A DNA stretch of 64,000 nt from Allodiplogaster sudhausi (GCA_945643635.1 CALZFC010000033.1:2287001-2351000), one strand, 5' to 3'. Shown: positions 1-11,742, numbered from the stretch's first letter. A program made the numbers and translations. Notes: generated from the sequence alone by a model not told the origin.

Positions 1-2703
1 AAAACTAGTATCTTTCTGCTCACCGAAACTTGGGCCACTCCTAATTCTGTCTCAGATGCTATGCTTTCCCTAAGTGCCGATTACAACGTATTCAGATGTT
101 ATAGAGTCTGCGATAGCTTAGGTGGTGGTGTTTGTATTCTTGCCGACTCTTTGCTTCAGTCCTACCAAGTACACTCTCTTACCTTTGGCAAATTTTGTCA
201 GTTAGTCTCGGTCGCGATAGTTTTTGAGTCATCTACCTTAGTATTCCACTGTGTTTATAGGAGCCCTTCCTGCCCTCTAGCTGATTTCTCTGCATGTCTT
301 GACACCATTCATGACACTATTGTTGAACTTTCTGTTCATAATCATATCATTGCTGGCGACTTTAACTGTCCTGAAATCAATTGGATTGCTTATGACCCTC
401 TCTCTGTGTCTGCTGCATTCTCTCTACCTCCCTCTGCCGCCTCCCTTCTGTCTCTCTGCCATACACACTCTCTCACCCAACATGTTATCGAACCGACCCG
501 CAACTCTGCACTCCTTGACCTAGTCTTGTCAACCGATGGCTCCTCCGTGTCCGCTTGCCAAGTTCTCCCCCCTCTCCCTTCCCTGGATCACTCTCCCGTC
601 GTTTTTTCTCACATGCTTCCCTCTCCAACTATTCCTACCTCTTTTGCAATTAGAGATTTTAAGAATGCCAATTGGTCACTGATCAATTCTCTTCTCAGCT
701 CGATTAATTGGACTGTTCTTTTAGGCTCTTCTGACGACATCGATTCTATGTACTCCCTTTTCTTAGAGAAAATTCATTTTGTTATAGATACATTTGTCCC
801 AAGTCGAGATATCATCCGTTCCCACCCTCAACTCCCCAGTAATGTTCAACGACTTGCCAGGGCCTGTGATCGCCTCTATAGTTCTCGATTCTCCATTGGC
901 CTCTCTCCGTTTTTACGTGCTCCTAGAAAGCTTAAGAAGGCAATATATAATCATAGGAGACAACTAGAGAATAGAATCTCATCTAAAGGTAACACTCGTT
1001 TGTTCTATCCTTATGCAAATGGTTGTATTAAGGAGAATACTAGAATTGGCCCTCTTACGACTTCATCTGGAATGCTTTCAAGCCCAATTGATAAGGCTCG
1101 TGCGTTCGCCAATTTCTTTCAGCATTGTTCTAGTCCTGCCTCCCAACCTCCGCCACTTCCACCTCAGCCAAGCCATCACACCTGTCATAGCTTCAGTAGC
1201 CTAGACTATATAGAATTCAATTCTGAGGTCATCCACCGAGCTCTTTCTAAGCTTCCTTGCCGTAACTCGACTTCCCCCGACAAGATACCATACATTTTTC
1301 TTAAAAAGGCTGCCGACTCTTTGTGTACCCCACTCACTATCATATTTAGCAGAATAATGATGCTTGGTAGAATTCCCAGGATATGGACTCATGCTCTTAT
1401 TCGCCCTGTATTTAAACGTAAAGGCTCTCGCCAAGACTGTGTGAACTATCGGCCCATCTCTCTCACATGTTCGTTATCTAAAGTTATGGAACGCATCATC
1501 TCTCGTAAGTTATTTAGCTATCTCGACGAGCACTCCATCCTTTCGTCTTTCCAATTCGGGTTTCGCCCCCGACACTCTGTCTCGCATGCCCTCTTAACTA
1601 CCTTACATGAATGGCACTCTTCTTTAGATTCTTGCCAATATATTAGTTTGGCCTTTATCGACTTTAGCAAAGCCTTCGACACTGTCCCTCGAGAGCATCT
1701 ACTCCATATGCTCTCCCAAATAGGTATATCGGGTAGCCTCTTGCGTTTCTTCGATTCGTTTCTAGCTAATAGAACTCAGTCAGTTATTATTGATGATGCA
1801 TGTTCAGACTCTTATCCAATTTTGAATGGTGTGAATCAGGGAACATGCCTTGGACCTTTGTTATTTCTGATCTATATCAACGATATTGCTGAATGTATCC
1901 CCTCTGGTTGCCACTTTACAATATATGCCGATGATGTTAAGCTGTACACATTTAACGATGCACCTCTCCTCCAATCCGCTTTAGATGCAATAGATGCCTG
2001 GTCTCATAAATGGGGCCTTATTATCTCGCTTGACAAAACTGTGATCATGCCAATAGGGCGTCATCCTCCCCCTTCTTTTCAACTTCGAGGAATAACACTA
2101 CCTATTGTATCTTCTTTTAGAGATCTAGGCATCACATATGACACCGAACTCTCACATAGCGAACATGTTGGTATTATTGCTAAGAAAGCGTCTGCTAGGT
2201 GTGCATACATTTTACGTTCCTTTAAAACTAGAAATCTTGCTACCTTATCCCGCTTATATAAGGTCTATGTTCTCCCCATTCTAGACTCTCTATCCGAAGT
2301 GTGGAAGCCCTCCTCTGTAATGCATATCAACTCTCTTGAAAAAGTTCAGCGTAGCTTTACCCGTTCCATTTTTAAACGTGTTGGGATGCCTCCACCATAC
2401 AACCAACGCATGAAGTCCCTCGGCCTCCTCCCCCTTGAGCATCGTAGACATGTTAATGATCTTGTCACTACTTTTAAAATTATGCGTAATCTTACACCAA
2501 TAGACCCTTCTATTTTCCTTCTCAATACTCTGCCGCCCTTCGTGGTCATTCGCTCAAGCTTTCGCTTCCTCCCCTCCGATCTCTGCGCTCTAGACGTTCT
2601 TGCTTATCCTTTCGGGTTGTTAGACACTGGAACTCGCTACCACACCAAATTGTCTCAACCAACTCACTATCATCTTTCCGAGCCTATTGTGCCAACACCT
2701 TAG
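1..2703 (+). CDS. Non-LTR retrotransposon ORF2-like polyprotein (endonuclease + reverse transcriptase), 5' end outside window
   Basis: The frame is open from base 1, so the start lies upstream of the window; the first ATG at 61 is internal. An apurinic-type endonuclease domain comes first: LLTETW at the very start, GGGV, VYRSP, GDFNCPEI and DHSPV. A reverse transcriptase follows: FRPRHSVSHALL, AFIDFSKAFDTVP, GVNQGTCLGPLLF and the catalytic YADD in IYADDVKLY. The layout EN-RT without integrase or LTRs is that of CR1/Jockey-type LINEs, which copy themselves by target-primed reverse transcription. No frameshift or stop interrupts the visible part, so this copy may be fairly young. The clade within CR1/L2/Jockey is not resolved by eye. 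Confidence 0.93.
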   Translation, partial: KTSIFLLTETWATPNSVSDAMLSLSADYNVFRCYRVCDSLGGGVCILADSLLQSYQVHSLTFGKFCQLVSVAIVFESSTLVFHCVYRSPSCPLADFSACLDTIHDTIVELSVHNHIIAGDFNCPEINWIAYDPLSVSAAFSLPPSAASLLSLCHTHSLTQHVIEPTRNSALLDLVLSTDGSSVSACQVLPPLPSLDHSPVVFSHMLPSPTIPTSFAIRDFKNANWSLINSLLSSINWTVLLGSSDDIDSMYSLFLEKIHFVIDTFVPSRDIIRSHPQLPSNVQRLARACDRLYSSRFSIGLSPFLRAPRKLKKAIYNHRRQLENRISSKGNTRLFYPYANGCIKENTRIGPLTTSSGMLSSPIDKARAFANFFQHCSSPASQPPPLPPQPSHHTCHSFSSLDYIEFNSEVIHRALSKLPCRNSTSPDKIPYIFLKKAADSLCTPLTIIFSRIMMLGRIPRIWTHALIRPVFKRKGSRQDCVNYRPISLTCSLSKVMERIISRKLFSYLDEHSILSSFQFGFRPRHSVSHALLTTLHEWHSSLDSCQYISLAFIDFSKAFDTVPREHLLHMLSQIGISGSLLRFFDSFLANRTQSVIIDDACSDSYPILNGVNQGTCLGPLLFLIYINDIAECIPSGCHFTIYADDVKLYTFNDAPLLQSALDAIDAWSHKWGLIISLDKTVIMPIGRHPPPSFQLRGITLPIVSSFRDLGITYDTELSHSEHVGIIAKKASARCAYILRSFKTRNLATLSRLYKVYVLPILDSLSEVWKPSSVMHINSLEKVQRSFTRSIFKRVGMPPPYNQRMKSLGLLPLEHRRHVNDLVTTFKIMRNLTPIDPSIFLLNTLPPFVVIRSSFRFLPSDLCALDVLAYPFGLLDTGTRYHTKLSQPTHYHLSEPIVPTP

Positions 2704-2880
2704 CATAATTTCTTTGTTTTGTTTCGTTTCGTTTTTGTTTTCTTGTTCTTCCTTCTTTTACCCTCAATTGCTTGACCCGCCCCATCGAATTCACTACTTC
2801 ATGTATACTTCCCAATACTGTCTGCTTCTTAAACCGGTCAATGCGATAAACAAATTGAAACAAATTGAATTGAATTGATA
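2704..2880 (+). repeat. 3' UTR and short-repeat tail of the non-LTR element
   Basis: A T-rich stretch after the ORF stop ends in AAATTGAAACAAATTG followed by AATTG-type repeats (about 2851-2878). CR1/L2-like LINEs typically end in a short tandem repeat instead of poly(A), so the element probably ends near 2880. The boundary is inferred. Confidence 0.55.
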
Positions 2881-3571
2881 TGTACGTTAAAGAATAAGGA
2901 TTGAATGAGAACCATGCCAGAATAGCGACCGCGCACTGCCGATGACGAGTCATTCCTGCTGTGATGGAGAACACTGATGAAAGCAGAGTGCCCGGAGAAT
3001 TGGGCGAGGAACGCCTTGGACCACAGTTCAATTAAAACCACAGTGGAAAATAATTGAATAGACTTGTAACAAATAATAGAGAGACCTGTTCAGAGAAGGC
3101 GCATTCTGCATGGCTCGGCGCCACTGCAATGGTTGATGAACAACGAGTGCCGTCGTATGGAAAGTGACTCTGAATACAATCAATGCGTATGTTACATATT
3201 CATATTAGGTACGAATGATTAATCGGCTACACAAATCGTGCTCACCACCCGCGCGTCGCACGCCTGAGATGGCTCGAGCGGCACGGCGCAGCCCTCGGCA
3301 CTCGTAAAGCTGCTCCAGAACGTGTCGATTCCATACGGCGCAGCCGACGCGTCGCAGCGAGAGAGCACTTCAGAAGACGACGATAACTCAGACAAACAGG
3401 CAACTCTTCATCCAATTATTTAAATATATTTTTTTAAACTTGGACTTAAAAATTTCATGAAATAGGAAGAAGTTGATAGTAATGAATCGGACTAACTATT
3501 TCCACAAGAAATTCTGCAGCGTATGTGATGTTCAGCAAAGTGAGTAATGCGACTGCGCAGTGAATGGACAT
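2838..3571 (-). CDS. Small secreted Cys-containing protein, unrecognised
   Basis: Four exons fit in phase 0: 3571-3506, 3386-3246, 3169-3086 and a tentative last exon 3014-2838, giving about 155 aa. The protein opens with a clear signal peptide (MSIHCAVALLTLLNITYA). Exons 2 and 3 carry five Cys (LSRCDAS, EGCAV, SQACDAR, TRCSS, AECAF), suggesting a disulphide-bonded extracellular protein. The ATG lies three bases after CTCTGCAG, a good spliced-leader acceptor. The last exon's frame closes inside the retrotransposon's AATTG tail. Either the insertion supplies the present C-terminus, or the real 3' exons have been displaced. The first three exons are better supported than the fourth. No family recognised. 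Confidence 0.55.
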
Positions 3572-4376
3572 TGACTGCAGAGGATCTCTCTGATCCAATG
3601 AGGGATTGGAGGGGAGTTTACAACGAACGGTCTGGCTTGAGTCAATGAATCGAACTGTTATCCGCAGGTAAGTGAGTGAGTTCCCGCTCGGAATATCAAC
3701 GGGGTGGCACTAGCATCCACTTTTTTTCTCTGTTAACTTTCTTTATCTCTCTTACTCTCTCTCTCTCTCTCTCTCTCTCTGTCTGTCTCTCTCAAGTTCT
3801 AGTCCAGGACGGGCAATAGGGCCAGTCACCACGAGATCGTGCTAACAATAAGGGGGGACGCCTGTGCGCGGCGCTTTCACTTTTAGTACCAGCCGGCCTC
3901 AATTCACCTGGCCTCATGAGAAATCATGACCGCGTGCATTGATCGGTCTCTCTTGCTTTCCTCACATGTTCACCCTCCCTGCGGGCATCCTTCCCTCTTC
4001 CCTCTCCTTGCAGATCAGGCGGAGGGAAAAGGGAAGTGATCACGAATCTCTGTGTATGCGTGTTGTGGATGGTTAAACCGTCTCTCGAGTTTACCTCGTT
4101 TATCAGCATCTGCCGGAAAATAATAACAAGATAACAAGATGATTAACTAGCGTTCCCTAAATTGCACCCGTCTTTACCTGAGGTTTACTTATGCGAATAA
4201 CATCGACTGTGTTGCCTGTCTAATCATTACAAGTAGTGGGAAGCATATAATGAATCTATTTACATCCATGCACAGTACCTTGCTCTTCATCAGTAATCGC
4301 TTATCTCTTATTTTCTGAAATTTTCTCTCTTTCTCTCTCTCTCTCTCTCTTTCTCCTCTCTCTTTTTCTTTCCCAC

Positions 4377-4414
<38 letters not shown>
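3572..4414. other. Intergenic, (CT)n tracts, no gene seen
   Basis: Lies between two minus-strand genes. It holds a (CT)n tract at about 3746-3795 and a longer pyrimidine tract at 4321-4412 that abuts the stop codon of the next gene. Short open frames here are products of the repeats. Confidence 0.6.
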
Positions 4415-7400
4415 TCAATGCCAATTGTCTGCGACTACACAAGTGACCTCTACTCCCTTGGCACTCTGTACATGCTCTGTGCTCTGCAGCCTCCACAGCT
4501 GATTGTTGTGGCAGTCCACGTAGTCGAGTGCCATCCAATCTCCGTTCACGACCGCCTGTCAATTTTTAAATGCAATATTTCTTTGATAAAAGGAATTACA
4601 AATTCGTATTTCCATATATGTATGTCACCTTTACTTTAGAAGAGAAAACTTTCATTATCTTAATTATGACTCGACTACAAGGATTGCCACAGTTGTTAAC
4701 TAACTGTTTATATTATACATAGCTTTTATAATGACAAAATGATAGTGCACTAACCATGAGCTGGAGCCCTGCGTAGCACGTGTAGATTGTGCACGCAGTG
4801 TCTCTGTGCCTCGCGGGATGGAATTGACGAGGAAGACAACGACGACCCTCGGGGCACGACTTCGATGCTTGCAGAGACTTGCAGTCGTTGCAGCCGGCTA
4901 GAGATCATATTCGCTATTTGTTAACGATATTATTATAATTTGAAAGCACAGACTGCAAAGAAAGGAGAATGAATACACCTTTATTGACGGCGCAGCGAAC
5001 GACGGGCGGCTCGTGGTAGTGGCGGCCATTCGCGAGCCACGCGTCCTCGTGGCACACGAGGAACTCTGCCGTGTCGCCTTCTGGCAACTGCAAACCAAAG
5101 CATACTGTAGACAACAACCAGAAGTAAGAAGAAAACTGCCAAGATGTAAAGAATTTATTATTATAAAGATATGCGAAAAAGGGGCGTCGATTGCGGGGAA
5201 CGAGATAAATTGCTTTGTACGCCCGGAACAGGCATCTTACAATTAGTGCATTTCACAAAAAAAAATAACATAGATATAGGAGGGTCTGTATCTCGGCCCC
5301 CAGGTGTCGTGCAGACCCAATATGCAAAAGATGGAAATGAGCAAAGAGCAATTGATTCCAGTGTGTCTACCGTACCAAGAGAGCGCCCCCGACGCACGCC
5401 GTGATGCGGCAGGAGGGCTCTTCGTGGTGACGCCAGTCTCTGATCAGATGCTCGCTGCAGCGAGCGCCACTCGGACACTTTGAGAGTACCGCCTTCACGC
5501 GGTCGCAGCCCAGAGTGCAGTTGTCCTGACGGGGGAGGGACGAGTCATTCATCTCTCTCCTCTCTCCCTCTCTTATCTCTCACTCTCTCTCTCATTCTCG
5601 CTCGCTTTCTCTCTCTCTTTCACTGTCTTTTTCACTCCCTACAAATTGAAAGGTTGAAAAAGCCCTTACCCTGACTTTGTCGATGAAAGTATCTACAGTG
5701 CCTGCTGGCGCTTTGTCAAAGTCGTCCTCTTCCTCGGGTTCTTCTTCTGTTGTCGTGCCATTCCTTAGCAACACATCGGCTGGCTCGCCGCCCGTTCGAG
5801 CTTTAGTTCCATTCCCGGAAGATCCTCCAAGACCTTTCTGAGTTCCTCGGGGAGCATCTGCTTGTACGATGCCTCCTCCTGGTTTCCCTCCCTCATGAAC
5901 CCCGAGTGTTCCCTTGTGAGCGTCTCCAGCAACTGGTGTCACAGTGCCGTTGCCGCTCGGTTCCGCGGTTGCCGTCTTGGTCGAGTTGTTCAACGCCTTC
6001 GGCTCTGATTCACTCGTTTTGTGTGATTTGGTTGCCGTGGTGGAGTTGCTGAGATCTCCCGGCTCGGGGAAGCCGTCGACGGGAGCAGCGGCAGAGGCCG
6101 ATCCCTTGGGTGCATGCGGCGAGATCTTAGCTGGTGCATGAATCAGTCCTTTTTCTCGATCTCCCCTCAGGCATTCTGGCGGGAGATCCGCCGTTGAGTT
6201 AACGGAGCTAAGGAGAAGCTCGCATGTCGATGACAAATCGCCGTCTCCCGTTTCTGGTTTCAATTTATGCCCGGAAGTTTCCTTCGTGCCATTTTCAGTT
6301 GTGTTTTTGCCTCCAGACAAATTCGACTTTTCCTCTGCAGCCAGCTTAGATTTCTCGCTGTGTTCCGTTTCGTTCTTCTGTGGACTCGGTGTGCTCGACG
6401 TCTTCTCACTGCTCGGGCCGGTCGACTTTGTTGTTGCCTTCATGTTCAGAGTGGCCTCCGAGGAGGAAACTGGAGTGGATGTGCTATTTGTAGGAGTCGG
6501 GGCATTGGATTTCTCTGTGGATGATGGATTCGTAGCCGCCTCGGCAGGAGATGTCGCACCAACTGGCGGTGTCTTGGCAGCGGGCAATGAAGAACTAGTC
6601 GATTTGGAGAGGGTCGTGGTGGTCGTTTCCGGCTTGAAGGAGACCTGAGCTTTGGATGCTGTTGTACTGCTCGGAGTCGTTTGAGCGGGCTTTTCCTCCA
6701 CGGTCTCCTTCCCTTTAGCAACGGTCGTTGGGCTTGCCGTGGTCAGAGTTATCTTTGGGCTTGCTGTCGTTGATGTCGTTTTCTTAGCAGCCGCTGAGGT
6801 GCTCGTCGGTCCTTTCGTTGTGGACGTCTTAGTGGGCGGCTTCTTCAAAGAAAGAGTTTAAAATGAGCTGTAGCCAATTATTATGTATACTGGTATGTAC
6901 ATACATGTACATACATACATACATATGTATATACATACAGTACCGCCCACGAGCCAGTGGTTTCGGCTCGAGCGGCTCCGAGCGGCTCGAGCGGATCCGA
7001 GCCGCTCGAGCCGTTAAGAGCCGCGTTGAATAACACGCCAGAGAGTGAATATTTTGGCTTTATGTTACTTGTGCGATGCTCAGAAAACATTCCTCTGTCG
7101 CTTCTGCTAGAAAAAAGCGGAATAAAATGCCGAAATAAAAATACATTATTTCCGTACACTCCTGATGACAAATGTGGTGTTACGTCCTAAAGTGTATGGT
7201 GCTTGGTGTAATTTACGATCACTTTGGCTACTTGCCATGTTTTCAGACAACGGAAATAAGCACAGCTCTGGCCTTTTTTCTTCTTCTGATGTAAAATGTA
7301 GCAAAATATGGGCAGCGGTTGGGATTCGAACATGTGACACTCAAAACAAAAAGCGATCGCGCTAGCCACTGGGCCACACAGATCGTTGCCGGGAACCCAA

Positions 7401-7444
7401 GCCAGACGTTGACAATGGATTTGCCACCAAATGTGCTTGGAGCA

Positions 7445-7488
<44 letters not shown>

Positions 7489-8264
7489 ATCTCTTTCTCT
7501 TTCTCTCCACTCACTCTCTACTTCTCGGTCAAGTCTGGATTTTTCCTCTCTTTTCCTCCGATTCGAGCGATCCTCCAATTTGTTCTCCCTTGCTTTTTCC
7601 ACTCGCTACTCTTATTCTGGGCAAAACAATTGCACCAGTTGGGATTAGAACCTGCGACACTCAAAACAGTGTGCGAGCGTGCAACTTACTGCGCCACACA
7701 TGACACGCTTGGAGTCTCTCCTCTTTCTTCCAACTGGTGAAAATGTTTTACCAAGATGAGGAGCATAAGATGAGATAAATTAGAGCTCGAAGTGAGTGAT
7801 CGCTCAAAGCGAAGGCGAAGAAAGACTTTCACTAAAATGTAATAGAATCACTTTCTGTCTCTGTCTCTGTCTCTGTCTCTCTGTCTCTGTCACTGTCTCT
7901 GTCACTGTCCTTGTTTCTCTGTATCTGTCTCTCTCTCTCTCTCTGTCTCTGTCTCTCTGTCTCTGTCTCTGTCTCTGCCTCTGCCTCTGTCTCTCTCTCC
8001 ACTCTCTTTTTACCTCTCTCCCCCCATCTCTGTAACCTCTTGCTACTGCGCCACCAAGTCAAGTCCTGAGAGAGTCGAGAGAGAGAGTCAAGTTTTGAGT
8101 GTCGCAGGTTCTAATCCCAACTGGTGCGATTGTTTTGCCCAGAATAAGAGTAGCGAGTGGAAAAAGCAAGGGAGAACAAATTGGAGGATCGCTCGAATCG
8201 GAGGAAAAGAGAGGAAAAATCCAGACTTGACCGAGAAGTAGAGAGTGAGTGGAGAGAAAGATAA

Positions 8265-8306
<42 letters not shown>

Positions 8307-9327
8307 CTCCAAGCATATTTGGTGGCAATTCCATTGTCAACGTCTGGCTTGGGTTCCCGGCAACGATCTGTGTGGCGCAATGGCTAGCGCGATCGCTTTT
8401 TGTTTTGAGTGTCACATGTTCGAATCCCAACCGCTGCCCATATTTTGCTACATTTTACATCAGAAGAAGAAAAAACGCCAGAGCTGTGCTTATTTCCGTT
8501 GTCTGAAAACATGGCAATTAGCCAAAGTGATCGTAAATTACACCAAGCACCATACACTTTAGGACGCAACACCACATTTGTCATCAGGAGTGTACGGAAA
8601 TAATGTATTTTTATTTCGGCATTTTATTCCGCTTTTTTCTAGCAGAATCGACAGAGTAATGTTTTCTGAGCATGGCACAAGTAACATAAAGCCAAAATAT
8701 TCACTCTCTGGCGTGTTATTCAACGCGGCTCTTAACGGCTCGAGCGTCTCGGATCCGCTCGAGCCGCTCGGAACCGCTCGAGCCGAAACCACTGGCTCGT
8801 GGGCGGTACTGTACATCAAGGTATTTCTATCTATTCAACTGCCTTAATCTTAACACAATTATGTACAAAGATGAAACGGTCAGACTGACAAGAGATGGCA
8901 TAAAAATTAAACAGAAAGAATGCCTTTGTCGTAGTAGCTGTCGTGGTGGTAGACGGCGCCTTGGTAGCAGGCTGAAGCTTCTGCTCCTCGGGCTCATCAG
9001 CAGTGATGCTGTTGGTCTCTTTGGTGCTGCCCGAGGGCGTCGTGGTGGAGATGGAAGGACGAGGAGTGGCGGGAAAGTCGGGTAAGACAGACTGAAGGGA
9101 GGCCTTCGTTGTCGTTGTTGGCTCCACTTCTTCCAGCTCCTCCTCGGAATAGTCGATGAACTTGAAGCCTCAACACATAAATGTAATATGTAGTTTCAAT
9201 AATTACTTTAGTCGCCGAAGAAACAACGATATATTACATTAGTCGCTGTCATACCAGAACAAGTTGTCATGCCGAGGAGTAAGAGAGCATGAAGAAGGAG
9301 AAGCTGGGAAAAGCGACGTGGTTTCAT
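4415..9327 (-). CDS. Secreted mucin-like Thr/Ser-rich protein with two C6-like Cys domains
   Basis: Exons: 9327-9255, 9168-8924, 6842-5670, 5525-5376, 5087-4979, 4897-4755, 4555-4415; about 677 aa, all phases consistent. Residues 1-24 form a signal peptide (MKPRRFSQLLLLHALLLLGM). A long Thr/Ser/Pro/Lys stretch of about 480 residues with many NST/NGT sites follows, as in mucins. The C-terminus holds two tandem repeats of about 90 residues, each C-x2-3-C, then SKCPSGARC or KSCPEGRRC, then CRITAC or CTIYTC, and ending CAVN or VTCVV; this spacing resembles the nematode C6 domain. Intron 2 contains a foldback transposon; its donor appears to be GC (AAAG|GCATTC). An alternative GT further on keeps phase but would add a hydrophobic stretch. 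Likely a cuticle-surface or mucosal protein (inference). Confidence 0.75.
6938..8811. mobile_element. Foldback DNA transposon 1 (about 0.7 kb inverted arms, TA-flanked)
   Basis: Both ends read CAGTACCGCCCA inward and are flanked by TA, as for Tc1/mariner insertions. The left arm (6938 to about 7660) is a near-perfect reverse complement of the right arm (about 8090 to 8811). The centre holds (CT)n/(GTCTCT)n repeats. No transposase frame is present, so it is non-autonomous. Each arm carries G/C-rich subterminal repeats (GCTCGAGCGG) and a tRNA-like block. It sits in intron 2 of the mucin-like gene. Confidence 0.85.
8370..8442 (+). other. tRNA-like block in foldback arm (A/B-box-like)
   Basis: GTGTGGCGCAATGGCTAGCG matches a pol III A box, and ATGTTCGAATCCC about 45 bases later matches a B box. 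The T-arm stem does not pair, so this is a tRNA-derived module and not a working tRNA. The mirror copy is at about 7310-7385 on the minus strand, and a second related block with GGTTCTAATCCC is at about 7635-7700 (minus). Confidence 0.5.
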
Positions 9328-10083
9328 TTCCTTGTTTTGGGTCGTTTTCGGAGGTCAGTCGAGATTAGATTAAAATCTTGCCAGATGAGAGAGCTGTCCA
9401 GTGGATGCTCTCTTCTCCGTTCAGTTTCGACTCTCGTCCTGCTTCTTCTTTCTTCTCTTCTCTCGCTCTTCGCATTCTTTTTCTGATCGCGTCACACGAT
9501 AACAGACTACCGCTTAATTCTCATTGTCTCATTCTGTCTCTTTCTTCTTCTCTCTCTCTTCTCTCTCTTTCTTCTCTCTCTTCTCTCACTGTCTCTCTTC
9601 TCCCTCTCTGTTTGCCTCACTCCCAACATTTCTATCTTATTTCATTACCTGCGATGGTACTTTTACTCTTCGTATGTCTCGCATCATCTCGACAATAGTG
9701 TGACCTTGTAGTGCAAAGCTGACCGATGGTAATCCTCTCTTTCTCTTACGGTCTCTCTCCCTGTCTCTCCTTCTCCCCTCTCCCTGTCCCTTCTCTCTCT
9801 TTTTTTCGTTCTCCTCTCTCTCTCCCTCTCCCTCTCTCCCTCTCTGCTTCTCCCCTCCTCTCTCCCTTTGCCACGCAAATTTCCCATTCGAGAGTGGCAG
9901 TGTGACCGCTCGACGGTGGCTGTAATTTGCATCCTCGCCAAAGAAAGAGAAGAAAGGAAAGAGTTGCAGACAATCACGGTGCAGTTATCATGGGGGACTC
10001 TTCAGTCCCTTTCTCTTCGGATAGGGATTCCGAAATAAAGTTGCATTGTATTTACTATAATTGGATCGTCAGTTTTTTTCTGA
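9328..10083. other. Intergenic, CT-rich, no gene seen
   Basis: Upstream of the mucin-like gene. Pyrimidine-rich tracts at 9538-9620 and 9735-9860 account for the open frames. Confidence 0.55.
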
Positions 10084-10395
10084 CTATTTTTCGTAAGTCA
10101 CAACGAGGCTTTTATTCACCAAAAAAACAATTATTTTACACAAGGGAAATAATTCATTGTCAGAATGGACAGGTGATTTCGTCTTGAGGAAGAAATTCGA
10201 AACGAAGGCATGAAGTGTTTCCTCGTTAGCATCGCCCATGGCTATAGCACGTAGATATATGGAAAGTTCTCGAAGGCTGGTGAGTCGAACCTCGGACTCT
10301 CTGGCAATCTTGCTACCTGTGATTTGACGCCAAGAGGACACCTGCAATTTGGATGGAGTAACCGCTGGCCACGAGAGAGGCGGGCATATCTCCAT
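10084..10395 (-). CDS. Hypothetical small protein (weak)
   Basis: An ATG-started frame of 103 codons. The middle part (KIARESEVRLTSLRELSIY and on to MGDANEETLHAFVSNFF) has the composition of a helical protein, while the last 25 residues look non-coding. There is a possible acceptor at CCAAATTGCAG, so it may be part of a spliced gene. No family recognised; it could be chance. Confidence 0.25.
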   Translation of the reverse strand: MEICPPLSWPAVTPSKLQVSSWRQITGSKIARESEVRLTSLRELSIYLRAIAMGDANEETLHAFVSNFFLKTKSPVHSDNELFPLCKIIVFLVNKSLVVTYEK

Positions 10396-10722
10396 CTTTT
10401 TCTAGACGTTGAATTTGTCACTCCGGGCTGTACAATCGCGACGGAAACGGGATGTGTATTCCTATTTGTCATTTATGCATGCAGTGATCATGGCTTTCTT
10501 TCTTTATTTACGGCCCACATTAATCAAGTAGCACACGTGGGTTACCGTACATTATATCTGACATGTACAAACATGTATATGTATACATATATGCATATAA
10601 TGAAGTCGAAAACTATCAAGGATGCTCTTTTTCAGTCCTTCCTTTTCTGAACATTCTCTGAACATTTGGTACGTTCCTGATAAAGATAATTGAGTACTGA
10701 CCAGCATCTCTATTTATTCGAG

Positions 10723-11486
10723 ATGGCGTCATTATCTGTCAGCAGCATCTGTCTAGTTCTCCTCGTGCAACTGTCCCTCTTGGCTCGGAGCCAAGTGACT
10801 GAGCAGACCAACGGGCAGAATCCCGGCTACAGCTGCTATGAACAGAACAACGGCAATATCACCACGCCACTTGACGACATTCCCAAAGTTCCTTGTCCGA
10901 ACACATGGACATGTTTCAAGGTTGGAGAGTGGGGAGAGATACAGAACGAGTGGGAGTCAGAGGGAACAAGAAAGATAGTGAGATTTAGAAGTTGAGATAA
11001 AAAGAGTTGAAAGAGCGAGAGAGTGAGAGTGAGACGAGATTTAGCATTATGCTGAGTTATATATTACACAAGTGTGAAATATGATTGTTCTTGCCCAACG
11101 ATATGTATGTACATGGTTTGCTTGTGCCCCTATTCACTCTCTGCCTCCACCAGTTCGTCGACCACTTGTACGGAACGGTGACTCGTCGCTGCGGCTCGAG
11201 CTACAATTGCACGGTGCCCACTCTTTTGCCATCCTTTCACTGTTACAGGAAAAAGACGCCTTCCAGTCCTCCTCATGAACTTTCTCCCACTCAGGGCTCC
11301 GATGGCATACCGGGCAAGGGCTCGATCTGCTTCAACTCCTCGTCTTCGGTCTATGACAACCACGAGTCGTGCTGCTGTTACGGCAGCCTCTGCAATGGCA
11401 CGCAGCAGCTACGATTCCCATTCGTCGTCCCTGCATTCCTGGCACTTCTACCCTTCATGGAAGCACTAAAAATAAGGCCTGGCTAA
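10723..11486 (+). CDS. Ly6/uPAR-like secreted or GPI-anchored protein
   Basis: Two exons, 10723-10920 and 11154-11486, phase 0, 176 aa. ATG at 10723 opens a signal peptide (SSICLVLLVQLSLLARSQ). The mature part has Ly6-type Cys spacing: YSCYEQ, VPCPNTWTCFK, RRCGSSYNC, FHCYRK, SICFNS, and the typical closing ESCCCYGSLCNGT. It ends in a hydrophobic tail (FVVPAFLALLPFMEAL) with almost nothing after it, as expected for a GPI-anchor signal. Nematodes have many such small three-finger-like surface proteins, several acting on receptors; no specific partner can be assigned. Confidence is high that it is secreted and moderate for the Ly6 fold. Confidence 0.78.
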
Positions 11487-11736
11487 TCGCTCCGCGACCC
11501 GTTTTCCTTTTAGTATGTATCATCCCTGTTATGCGAATTCGTTTCCCAGCTATCGCATCTTCAGAATATTTGACTGCGTTGCAATTGTATCAAGTGCACT
11601 CGCTTTATTCAGAGGACCAGTTACTGATAAGAGTAACCAATAATAATATTACAATTGAGCAAATGAGGTTGATCTTTGTACACAAGAACGTGCTGTGCTA
11701 GTACAGCGAAGCAAGGCTACTTTCTGATGGGATATA

Positions 11737-11742
11737 AATAAA
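11737..11742 (+). terminator. Poly(A) signal AATAAA
   Basis: AATAAA about 250 bases after the stop of the Ly6-like gene; plausible cleavage signal. Confidence 0.4.

Noticed and set aside
7243..8430. Open frames of 70-120 codons with runs of Ser-Leu or Arg-Glu
   Set aside because: They are read through (CT)n/(GA)n microsatellites and foldback arms; the same frames appear in mirror image on both arms.
8370..8442. A functional tRNA gene in the foldback arm
   Set aside because: A- and B-box-like sequences are present, but the T and acceptor stems do not pair.
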